A stretch of 64,000 bases of DNA from Duganella sp. Leaf126. GTDB taxonomy: Bacteria; Pseudomonadota; Gammaproteobacteria; Burkholderiales; Burkholderiaceae_D. Where the stretch lies: assembly GCF_001423125.1 (NCBI RefSeq), contig NZ_LMNW01000005.1:1-64000 (forward strand), given 5' to 3'. The notes under the pieces are model-generated. The model did not search any database. It saw only the letters and a list, made by a program, of their open reading frames with translations, and was not told where the DNA came from. The position numbers and the translations under genes were made by a program. Positions 17,873-24,597 of the stretch are shown one piece after another. Positions within the stretch are counted from its first letter, which is position 1, and the number at the start of each line of letters is the position of its first letter.

Positions 17873-18147
17873 TGCGGTTGCAGTGGAGCGGCAAGGCATT
17901 GTCGGACCTGGTGCGCCTACATGAGTTTCTGGCCGCCGTGAACAAGCCTGCTGCGGCGCGCGTGGTCAAGTCATTGACGGCCGCGACCGCAGGCCTGATC
18001 GCCAACCCGCGCATCGGTGAAAAGCGGGAGGAATTCGAGCCCGGCGAGGTGCGGCGCATCCTTGTCGGCCAATACGAGATGCGTTACGAAATCGTTGAAT
18101 CGACGGTCTATGTTCTGCGCCTGTGGCATACGAGGGAGGAACGATGA
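17872..18147 (+). CDS. ParE/RelE-superfamily toxin
   Basis: This 91-residue basic protein opens with MRLQWSGKALSDLVRLHEFL, the typical first strand and helix of ParE toxins, and ends with YEMRYEIVESTVYVLRLWHTRE, the usual C-terminal strands with the conserved Arg. PRIGEKREEFEPGEVRRIL forms the central turn. ParE proteins poison DNA gyrase while RelE proteins cleave mRNA; pairing with a ribbon-helix-helix antitoxin favours ParE. It overlaps its antitoxin by one base and the next gene by four (ATGA), so three genes form one transcription unit. Confidence 0.85.
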   Translation: MRLQWSGKALSDLVRLHEFLAAVNKPAAARVVKSLTAATAGLIANPRIGEKREEFEPGEVRRILVGQYEMRYEIVESTVYVLRLWHTREER

Positions 18148-18344
18148 GCATGGCGCGCCCCAACAATCGGGTGTTCGACGCCAAGCCGGCAACCGCTGCG
18201 GACCAATCTGCTGAAAAGAAGCAAGGCATGTTTGCCAAAGTCGGCGACGGATGTTGGTACGCCATCCCCCCGGGGATGGCGGAAACGTTTCGGCAGGCCG
18301 GCGCCGAAGTTCTGCAAGCCGATGCTTTGCCGCGCTCGGAGTAA
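18144..18344 (+). CDS. Small protein coupled to the toxin-antitoxin pair, function unknown
   Basis: This 66-residue protein has a strong ribosome-binding site (GGAGGAA) and an ATG overlapping the toxin stop by four bases. The sequence is polar at the start and then has KVGDGCWYAIPPGMAETFRQAGAEVL, which looks like a compact folded unit with one Cys. No family is recognised and there is no signal peptide. Overlap with the toxin gene suggests either a third component of the toxin-antitoxin unit or a passenger whose expression is tied to it. Confidence 0.6.
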   Translation: MSMARPNNRVFDAKPATAADQSAEKKQGMFAKVGDGCWYAIPPGMAETFRQAGAEVLQADALPRSE

Positions 18345-18419
18345 TCCAGAACAATCGCGTCGAACGTCCAATGTCGGAACAGCGCTGCACGGCAATTCCA
18401 ATAATGGCATAATGCATCG

Positions 18420-19088
18420 ATGACAACGAACGACCCCGGCAATCTTCCCGATCCGCCCAATTTGCAATTGCGCGCCGCGCTGATCGCACGCATTCAGATG
18501 CTGCTGGCCAGCAACGACTGGACACAGCAGGAAGCCGCGCGCATCTGCGGGCAGACCCAGCCGCGTATCAGTGACTTGCGACGCGGCGCGACGGAGCGCT
18601 TCTCGCTCGACGCATTGGTCAACATCGCCGCCGCGCTGGCGCGGCACACAATAACCACCGAAGGAGACCTGATGGAATACACAGAAGCCGACGGCGAGCG
18701 TCTCGTCGCCGAGTTCATGGCACAACTCGCAGCCAAGCCCGTCAAGGGGCGCTATCCGGCCGCCACCGAATGCTCGACTACCGAGCGCGGCGGCGTGATC
18801 GTCGCCAGCAGCGGCCTGCGCACGGCGGGCGGGCGCGTCGCGCTGGTGGGCGACATCGTACGCTACCCGGACGGTGACGAAGCCCGTATCGTCTCCGGCG
18901 CTGGCGCGGCCTTGCTCTGCAAGGGGCGGATGATGGCCTTGGTCGGCAGCGAACTGGACAATGGCGACCGCATCACCGGCCCCATGCACAACGGCATGGT
19001 GATTGTGCAGTACGCCGATGAGGCGCCGATCAAGGGCCTGCTCGACCCGAACTATGTTCCTCCATCAGCAGACGGAGGCCATCCATGA
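18420..19088 (+). CDS. XRE-type HTH domain fused in frame to a PAAR-like domain
   Basis: The frame encodes 222 residues. Residues 15-75 are an XRE helix-turn-helix domain of the HigA-like kind (DWTQQEAARICGQTQPRISDLRRG, then FSLDALVNIAAAL). Residues from about 100 on are PAAR-like (GGVIVASS...ALVGDIVRYP...IVSGAG...MALVGSE), the fold that caps the type VI secretion spike. AAGGAG at 18661 lies five bases before an in-frame ATG at 18672, so a separate 138-residue PAAR protein is very probably made from inside the gene. The HTH part then looks like an antitoxin gene that lost its 3' end and stop at a recombination joint. The 3' end overlaps the next gene by four bases. Confidence 0.7.
   Translation: MTTNDPGNLPDPPNLQLRAALIARIQMLLASNDWTQQEAARICGQTQPRISDLRRGATERFSLDALVNIAAALARHTITTEGDLMEYTEADGERLVAEFMAQLAAKPVKGRYPAATECSTTERGGVIVASSGLRTAGGRVALVGDIVRYPDGDEARIVSGAGAALLCKGRMMALVGSELDNGDRITGPMHNGMVIVQYADEAPIKGLLDPNYVPPSADGGHP
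18661..18666 (+). promoter_or_regulatory. Internal ribosome-binding site before the PAAR part
   Basis: AAGGAG stands five bases before ATG at 18672 (codon 85 of the XRE-PAAR frame). It is a better initiation site than that of the full-length frame, which has none obvious, and indicates independent translation of the PAAR protein. Confidence 0.6.
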
Positions 19089-19666
19089 GCCAACCGTTGA
19101 TCGTCGTTGGCGACAAGACCAGCCACGGCGGTACGGTCATCGGTTGCGCGCCGACCGCCGATACCCTGGGCAAAGGCTGGGCGCGCATGGGCGACATGGT
19201 GGCCTGTCCACGGTGCAAGGGCGTTTTCCCGATCAGCCAGGGCGACGCCAGCTTGATCGAAGACGGCCGCGCGGTCGCCTATCACGGCTGCAAGGTCGCC
19301 TGCGGCGCGGTGTTGATTTCCAGCCAGATGCTCACCCGCACCGAGCCGTCCAGCGGCACGGGGCCGGACGCGGCTGGCAGCGCATCGGACGATATGCTGG
19401 CCAAGGGCCTGGGCGCCATCGGTGCCGGCTTTGTGGCTGGCTACCAGGATGAACCGCTGGACGACACCGCCCAACGTTTCCGCGGCCGCTTCCAGGTATT
19501 GGATCTGACCTCTGGCGAGCCCGTTACCGGCCAGTCGGTGCGTGTGCGCTCGACGGGCGGCCAGTACTTTACCGGCAGCACCGACGCCGAGGGCTTCACC
19601 CAGTGGGTCGAGCGCGATGCCAGCGAGGCGCTGGCTTTCGACCTTGCCGATTCTGGACAGCCATGA
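19085..19666 (+). CDS. PAAR-domain T6SS spike-tip protein with C-terminal extension
   Basis: This is a 193-residue protein. Residues 1-85 are a PAAR domain: IVVGDKTSHGGTVIGCAP, GDMVACPRCKGVFPISQGD, then GRAVAYHGCKVACGAVLISS, with the Cys/His residues that bind zinc at the needle tip. A Gly/Ala-rich hinge follows (about 95-120). The last 65 residues (FQVLDLTSGEPVTGQSVRV...TDAEGFTQWV) look like the transthyretin-like beta domain that often ends T6SS spike proteins. It would sit on VgrG and carry an effector out. The ATG overlaps the preceding gene, and its own stop overlaps the nuclease gene, each by four bases, so the three are translationally coupled. Confidence 0.85.
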   Translation: MSQPLIVVGDKTSHGGTVIGCAPTADTLGKGWARMGDMVACPRCKGVFPISQGDASLIEDGRAVAYHGCKVACGAVLISSQMLTRTEPSSGTGPDAAGSASDDMLAKGLGAIGAGFVAGYQDEPLDDTAQRFRGRFQVLDLTSGEPVTGQSVRVRSTGGQYFTGSTDAEGFTQWVERDASEALAFDLADSGQP

Positions 19667-20373
19667 CGGAACCCATCAAACCATCCGCGCCGTTGGCGAC
19701 CGGAGGCATGTCTCAAGGCGGCACTACCACGGTGGTGAAGATCAACCGGCCCAACGTGGACTTCGTGGACAAGAAGGTTTTGTGCTCGGCCATCTGCAAA
19801 TGCAAGGATGATCCTGGCATCGGTACGGACGGACGCTCGCTCAAGCAGTCCTGTGTTTCCAAGCAGATCAGGGGATTGGACGCGGTACTTGAACACCGCA
19901 GCCCCTACAAGCCGGAGGTCAATTACGACATGACCAAACAGCCGCCGGAGCCTATCATGGATTCGGCGGTCGACACAAAACCGCACGACTGGCTGCCGGG
20001 CTTCATCAAGAAGCACTGGGAGGCCGACCACGGTTCGCCTTACCTCAAAGGCGCGGGCATGGTGCGTCGCCCCGATGTCGTCATCGTCAACGATCCGAGC
20101 AAGCCGCCGACCCAAGACAATATCAAGCAGGTTGTTGAAATAAAATTTCCACCCGACAAGATCGACAAACCTCAAGAAGACGCCTACGTCCAGATCGCCG
20201 GCAGCGACAACAAGCTCGTTGTCATTGGGCCTGAGAGTTGCGACTGTAGCCAGCCCGAGCCCAAACCGTCCAAGATTCCGGTCGAGGAAATTGGTGCGGC
20301 GGCGGCTCTCGCCCGCATTTTGTACATGCTTATCACCCGCCGGCCACCACCTGGCCCGGTGCCTGCATTCTAA
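19663..20373 (+). CDS. VRR-NUC nuclease, probable T6SS DNase effector
   Basis: This 236-residue protein carries a PD-(D/E)xK nuclease core of the VRR-NUC type: the eponymous VRR in MVRRPDVVIV with Asp138, then QVVEIKFPP with Glu159 and Lys161, followed by YVQIAG. VRR-NUC proteins of this kind (TseV family) are injected by the type VI system and cut DNA in rival cells. The Cys-rich N-terminal part (LCSAICKCKDD) is also seen in such effectors. There is no signal peptide. The start overlaps the PAAR gene by four bases, and an immunity-type gene follows 10 bases downstream. Effector function is inferred from domain plus context. Confidence 0.85.
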   Translation: MTEPIKPSAPLATGGMSQGGTTTVVKINRPNVDFVDKKVLCSAICKCKDDPGIGTDGRSLKQSCVSKQIRGLDAVLEHRSPYKPEVNYDMTKQPPEPIMDSAVDTKPHDWLPGFIKKHWEADHGSPYLKGAGMVRRPDVVIVNDPSKPPTQDNIKQVVEIKFPPDKIDKPQEDAYVQIAGSDNKLVVIGPESCDCSQPEPKPSKIPVEEIGAAAALARILYMLITRRPPPGPVPAF

Positions 20374-20383
20374 GGAATCACCC

Positions 20384-21460
20384 ATGACCGATCTTCCCTT
20401 TGATCCGATCCAACTGATGCGCGAGCATCCCGAGAAGATGCACATTCCCGGCGGCCTGCTGACCAAGCAGGGCCCGCAGGACTACGTGGGCGGTGTCCCC
20501 GCCATCACCGGCACGCTGTTCTTCAACGACGCCCACACAGCCGAGGTGCGTGAGGCCATTTGCGCCTGCTTCGACGAGTACGAGGTGATCGCCAAGGCCC
20601 ATCTGACCTGGTTGTGGCGTGCGGAACCGCCCGAAGGCCCGGACAAGTTCGTTTATGAAAAGGCGCCATCGATGCGTGCGATGATCAAGCGCATGAATGA
20701 AAACGACTTGGTGAGCTTTACCTACGTCAGCGGCAAGCAACCGCACGATGCGGGCGACTGGGAGTTCCAGGTTTTTGGTCGGCGTGGGTGGGAAGCCAAG
20801 ATGATCGTGCGCGGCACCTCAGCGTTACGCTTTACCATGCCATTGCTGCATGTCGAGAAGAATCCTGCGGCGTTCCAGGCCATGTTCGTGAGCTTCGCCA
20901 AGCGTCTAAAGGCGCTCCACGGTTACGGTGGGCAGGGCTTGGTGCTATCGGCCCCGCGAGAGAGTGACAATCAGCCATTCGAGGCTTACTTGGCCAACAT
21001 GCTCAACGGACTTGATGTCGGTGAGCCGGTTGGTGCAACTCGCTCGGCCCATCTGGGCATCAAAACCGTTTCCTGGCTGACTGCCGTCAATCACAAAATG
21101 ATCGAGAAGATCGGCGGGCTATCGGCGATCCGCTCCGAATTGCCAATGGACTGGTTCGCACTCTACGACTACGGCGCGGGTTTGGTCGTGCAGGCCGGGC
21201 CGAAGCCAGAGGGCGCGCCCGCCGACCAACCAAAGCCTGCCCGGCTGGTGCTCCCCAACATGCTGTTCAAAGAAGTGCGTGCGCCCAAGGTCAGCCTGCA
21301 CTACGCGTCCAAGGAAGGCGAGCCCCGCCTCATCGGTTGGGGCGCGGAGCAGTGGCTCCAACGCTTCGACGTGCCAGAGGACGAAGTGCAGGCTTACAAG
21401 GCCCGGCTGCTGGACGAACCGAAGCTGACCAAGGCAACCACTTTGCCGGATCGCTTGTGA
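20384..21460 (+). CDS. Type VI immunity family protein (DUF3396)
   Basis: This 358-residue cytoplasmic protein has no signal. It reads as the DUF3396 'type VI immunity' family: VGGVPAITGTLFFND near residue 40, then an alpha/beta body with WEFQVFGRRGWEAKM, LRFTMPLLHVEKNP and HLGIKTVSWLTAVN, ending WGAEQWLQRFDVPEDE. The family is usually found next to VRR-NUC and other T6SS effectors and protects the producer. AAGGA lies eight bases before the ATG. It follows the nuclease gene closely and overlaps the next gene by one base (TGATG). It is expected to neutralise the nuclease at 19663. Confidence 0.8.
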   Translation: MTDLPFDPIQLMREHPEKMHIPGGLLTKQGPQDYVGGVPAITGTLFFNDAHTAEVREAICACFDEYEVIAKAHLTWLWRAEPPEGPDKFVYEKAPSMRAMIKRMNENDLVSFTYVSGKQPHDAGDWEFQVFGRRGWEAKMIVRGTSALRFTMPLLHVEKNPAAFQAMFVSFAKRLKALHGYGGQGLVLSAPRESDNQPFEAYLANMLNGLDVGEPVGATRSAHLGIKTVSWLTAVNHKMIEKIGGLSAIRSELPMDWFALYDYGAGLVVQAGPKPEGAPADQPKPARLVLPNMLFKEVRAPKVSLHYASKEGEPRLIGWGAEQWLQRFDVPEDEVQAYKARLLDEPKLTKATTLPDRL

Positions 21461-22179
21461 TGAGGCTGCGCGATGTCGCCGCCCAACTGCGGCATTTTTG
21501 GCGGTGCCGTTCTGAATACAAGTTGCTGGAACGTCAGCACGCGACGATTGCTGAAACGCTCGCGGCACGTCCGCCGGACGAATTCAGCGTACTGCATCTC
21601 GCCATACTGCGAAACCTGCGTGTCACATGGTTGACGGTCGAATCCGGGGCGCCGGGCCTGCGGCAGTTTCTCCCTTTCGGTGCGAATCGGTCCACCCTCA
21701 ATGTTGGGTTTGAACTAATCGGTTGCCGGGATGAGGCGTTGCTTGCGCGAGCCTTGGTCGAAACCGGCCAACTGATACCTGCTTTCTGCACGAAAGCGGT
21801 GATGTCAGCTGGCAGATATGCCGTTCCCGCCGACATGCGCGACTATTTCGCCGATTCGCAGACCGGGGTCTCGACTGACGGAATGTTCGAGTTCCGTGAA
21901 GAACACGCCGTCTTGCTGCGGCAGTCCTGCTGGCGCACCGACATGCTTTATCCCCCCTCGTGGCCGCTGCCGGGCATCGATGGGAAACGCCCCTACGGTG
22001 ACCGTTCATATTTCCAGATCGATATGGCCTCCCATCTTGGCATGCCGTACCAGATCAGTAGCGACGGTGAGGTGCAGACAGACGAGGTGCGCGATGCGGA
22101 ACTGGAAAGCCTGCACTGGCAGATGCTTACCGCCTTGCAGATATTTTTGTTGCATGCGTGTGTTCCGGACCGGGGGTAA
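21460..22179 (+). CDS. Unknown protein at the end of the effector module
   Basis: This 239-residue protein has a start that shares one base with the immunity gene's stop, so it belongs to the same operon. It has no signal peptide or membrane segment. A basic N-terminal helix (RLRDVAAQLRHFWRCRSEYKLL) is followed by an alpha/beta region with several Cys and an acidic end (DEVRDAELESLHWQML). No family is recognised. By position it may be a second immunity protein or an accessory of the effector. The module ends here; the next gene, tnpT, reads in the opposite direction. Confidence 0.65.
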   Translation: MRLRDVAAQLRHFWRCRSEYKLLERQHATIAETLAARPPDEFSVLHLAILRNLRVTWLTVESGAPGLRQFLPFGANRSTLNVGFELIGCRDEALLARALVETGQLIPAFCTKAVMSAGRYAVPADMRDYFADSQTGVSTDGMFEFREEHAVLLRQSCWRTDMLYPPSWPLPGIDGKRPYGDRSYFQIDMASHLGMPYQISSDGEVQTDEVRDAELESLHWQMLTALQIFLLHACVPDRG

Positions 22180-22291
22180 AACTGCACCATGGGTACCGAT
22201 CTGCGTTTGAAAGTTGCCGACTTGCGGTCAGTGGGTTTTTGACAAGAAATCCTGTGCCACGCGCTGCACCTGTTCGCGCGCGTCGCGCCTG

Positions 22292-23272
22292 TTACTTCTT
22301 TTTGCCAGCCCCCGGCGGTTTAATCGCACCGGATGCAGCCTCCAATTGCGCTTTCAGCGCGGCTACCTCATCGAGCAGAGCGCCATTCGTAGTATCGAGT
22401 CTCACATTCTCGCGCTCGGTCTTGTCTCGCAGCTCGGCCGTCATCGCGGCGTCCATGTGCTCGCGGCTGGCCATTTCCCGCGCGGCGACGAGCTGCTCGC
22501 GCAGGGTGTAGACCTCGCCTAAGCGCTCCTTCGCTTCGCCGGTGGCGCGCTCGACCTGGTGTTGCAATCCCTGCTTCTCCGCGCGTAGCACGGCCACCGC
22601 CTGCTGGTGCTCCTGCAGGTGGGTGCGCAGCCGCTGGGCGTCGTGCTCCAGCGTGCCGATGCGGGCCTCGAAACCCTGTCGGTCGCTCTGCCGCTGCTCG
22701 GCCGTCTTTTCCTGGAAGTGATCAAACTGGTGCCGCGCTTGCGCCAGCTGGTCGGTCAGCAACCGGACCTCGGCGGCCCGGTCGGCAAGTCGCTGGGTCA
22801 GGCCGTCGTTTTCGGCCCGCAGGGCCGCGATCGCCACGGCGCCGTGCTGCCGCTCGTCGCGCTCGTGCGCGAACGCCGCCTTCACCTGAGCCAGCTCGGC
22901 GCTGAGCACGTCCCGCTCGGCGCGCAGCTGGCGGCCGGTGGCGCGTTCCGCCTCCAACTCCTGCGCCCCCTCCTGGCGGACCTTGTCGTTCGCGGCGCGT
23001 AGCTGCTCGACCTGCGCCTGCGCGCCGGCCTCCAGCCGTTGATACACACCCTTGACGGCTTCCAGCAAGTCGGCGGGCAGGCCGGCGCCGGCGGCTGCCG
23101 CTTCGCCCTGGTGCTGAGCCTTCCACTGCTTGAGCATCGGCGCGATGGTGCCCTTGCTGCCGGTGTCGCCGAGCGCAGCGCGGACAGTGTCCACGGTGGG
23201 GTTGGTGCCGGCCGCCGCCAGCCGGGCGGCCGCGCTGGCCACCTGGGAGTAAAGAATGCCTGCGCGCGCCAT
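22292..23272 (-). CDS. tnpT: TnpT, KfrA-like coiled-coil DNA-binding protein of cointegrate resolution
   Basis: This 326-residue protein has an N-terminal KfrA-type DNA-binding domain (about 1-80, with NPTVDTVRAALG and GSKGTIAPMLKQW) and then about 230 residues of almost uninterrupted coiled coil rich in Glu, Gln, Arg and Ala. In Tn4651-type transposons TnpT binds the resolution site and helps the TnpS recombinase. The gene is divergent from tnpS with 190 bp between, as in that group. TTTCAC and a dyad lie just upstream of the start. The C-terminus ends in Lys-rich GAGKKK. Confidence 0.82.
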   Translation of the reverse strand: MARAGILYSQVASAAARLAAAGTNPTVDTVRAALGDTGSKGTIAPMLKQWKAQHQGEAAAAGAGLPADLLEAVKGVYQRLEAGAQAQVEQLRAANDKVRQEGAQELEAERATGRQLRAERDVLSAELAQVKAAFAHERDERQHGAVAIAALRAENDGLTQRLADRAAEVRLLTDQLAQARHQFDHFQEKTAEQRQSDRQGFEARIGTLEHDAQRLRTHLQEHQQAVAVLRAEKQGLQHQVERATGEAKERLGEVYTLREQLVAAREMASREHMDAAMTAELRDKTERENVRLDTTNGALLDEVAALKAQLEAASGAIKPPGAGKKK

Positions 23273-23312
23273 GGTGGACCTTTCACGAAATTAAGTAACG
23301 TATTCCATAACA

Positions 23313-23334
23313 CGTAATATCACGATATATTACG
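23313..23334. other. Probable TnpS recombination core (rst-type site)
   Basis: CGTAATAT and ATATTACG form a perfect inverted repeat around a 6-base spacer (CACGAT) between tnpT and tnpS. Two 8-base arms around a short spacer is what a tyrosine recombinase core site looks like. A second dyad, TTTATC-CTGC-GATAAA, is at 23363-23378. This short AT-rich spot must also hold both promoters. Confidence 0.65.
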
Positions 23335-23462
23335 CTTTTGGGTTTTCGCTGTCACGCGTCGTTTTATCCTGCGATAAATTTGCTTACAGCAGGCCATGCC
23401 GCTCGTGGCGTGCTATGCTGGCCATAATCCCGTTATGAACGTGCAAGTCGCGCGACATCGCC

Positions 23463-24482
23463 ATGACCACCACACCCGCCGATACCGAAGCCGCCAATAT
23501 GCCCGATACCGGGCCGGCGCCGGCCATCCGTACTGCCGTTACGCCGCAGGACGATCAAGACCACGCCGCGCGGCATCGCGCCTTCCTGGCGGCCGCCACG
23601 TCCGAGAACACGCGCCAGGCGTACCGTTCGGCGATCAACCACTACCTGGACTGGGGCGGCGTGCTGCCGGCGGACGAGCCGGCCGTCATCCGCTACCTGG
23701 TGCGGTATGCCGACACGCTCAACCCGCGCACCCTGGCGCTGCGCCTGACGGCGCTCTCGCAATGGCATGTCCACCAAGGCTTCGCCGATCCGGCGGCCAC
23801 GCCGACTGTGCGCAAGACCTTGGCCGGGATCGCGCGCGTCAACGGCCGCCCGAAGAAGAAGGCCAAGGCGCTGCCGATCGAGGATCTGGAACTGATCGTG
23901 GCGACGCTAGCCGGCTTGGGCACATTGAAGGCGGCGCGCGACAACGCGTTGCTGCAAGTGGGCTTCTTCGGGGGCTTCCGGCGCAGCGAGCTGGTGGACA
24001 TCGAGGTTGACCACATCGCCTGGGACTGTCAGGGGATCACGATCGCGCTACCGCGCTCGAAGACGGACCAGACCGGCGAGGGAGTGGTTAAAGCGATCCC
24101 CTACAGTGACGGGCCGTGCTGTCCGGCGACGGCTCTGCGGGCCTGGCTGGACGCCGCCGGCGTGACCAGTGGTCCGGTGTTTCGCTCGATCAGCAAATGG
24201 GGCGTGATGGGCGCCGATGCATTGAATCCGGCAAGCGTAAATGCCATCCTGGCCGGCGCCGCTCAGCTGGCCCGGCTCACCTACGTGCCGGAACTGTCGA
24301 GTCACAGCCTGCGGCGAGGCATGGCCACCAGCGCGTACCGCGCCGGCGCCGACTTCCGAGACATCAAGCGGCAAGGCGCATGGCGCCACGATGGCACGGT
24401 GCAGGGCTACATCGAGGATGCGGGTGTATTCGACCAGAACGCGGCCGGAAGTCTGCTGCGATCAAGGATCAAACCCGCCTGA
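23463..24482 (+). CDS. tnpS: TnpS, tyrosine recombinase for cointegrate resolution
   Basis: This 339-residue tyrosine recombinase has a SAM-like core-binding domain (about 35-125) and a catalytic domain with Arg173 in GGFRRSEL, Lys200 in LPRSKTD, His281 and Arg284 in SSHSLRRG, Trp307 in place of the second His, and nucleophile Tyr316 in VQGYIEDA. In the Tn4651 branch TnpS resolves the cointegrate made by replicative transposition, acting at the site between tnpT and tnpS. The stop lies only three bases from the right inverted repeat. No strong ribosome-binding site is seen before this ATG. Confidence 0.88.
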   Translation: MTTTPADTEAANMPDTGPAPAIRTAVTPQDDQDHAARHRAFLAAATSENTRQAYRSAINHYLDWGGVLPADEPAVIRYLVRYADTLNPRTLALRLTALSQWHVHQGFADPAATPTVRKTLAGIARVNGRPKKKAKALPIEDLELIVATLAGLGTLKAARDNALLQVGFFGGFRRSELVDIEVDHIAWDCQGITIALPRSKTDQTGEGVVKAIPYSDGPCCPATALRAWLDAAGVTSGPVFRSISKWGVMGADALNPASVNAILAGAAQLARLTYVPELSSHSLRRGMATSAYRAGADFRDIKRQGAWRHDGTVQGYIEDAGVFDQNAAGSLLRSRIKPA

Positions 24483-24485
24483 ATT

Positions 24486-24525
24486 GGCTTAGCGCCCGAT
24501 TTTTTCCGTTTTCCCTGTTCGCCCC
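24486..24525 (-). repeat. Right terminal inverted repeat of the transposon
   Basis: Read inward on the minus strand it begins GGGGCGAACAGGG and ends GCGCTAAGCC, matching the left repeat at 37 of 40 positions. It is directly followed by the CATGT duplication. Confidence 0.93.
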
Positions 24526-24530
24526 CATGT
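24526..24530. repeat. Target-site duplication, right copy
   Basis: CATGT matches 13608-13612 exactly and borders the right inverted repeat. It marks the insertion point 67 bases upstream of the next start codon. Confidence 0.93.
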
Positions 24531-24597
24531 GCGGGCCACCGCGACCTCTTACTTTCGTCTCTGGCAGCCTGGCCAAGGACCGCGCTACACTGGCGCG

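Larger units (their letters stand above)
13613..24525. mobile_element. Complete Tn3-family transposon carrying toxin-antitoxin and T6SS effector genes
   Basis: This 10,913-bp element is bounded by 40-bp inverted repeats matching at 37 positions and by a perfect CATGT duplication. It holds tnpA at the left end, cargo in the middle, and a divergent tnpT/tnpS pair with a dyad recombination site at the right end. That is the layout of the Tn4651 branch of the Tn3 family, which resolves cointegrates with a tyrosine recombinase rather than a serine resolvase. Cargo runs from a lipoprotein through ParDE-like genes to a PAAR/VRR-NUC/immunity set. It split an intergenic region between an esterase and an FAD oxidoreductase gene. 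The intact duplication shows that these two ends moved together in one insertion. Confidence 0.93.
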
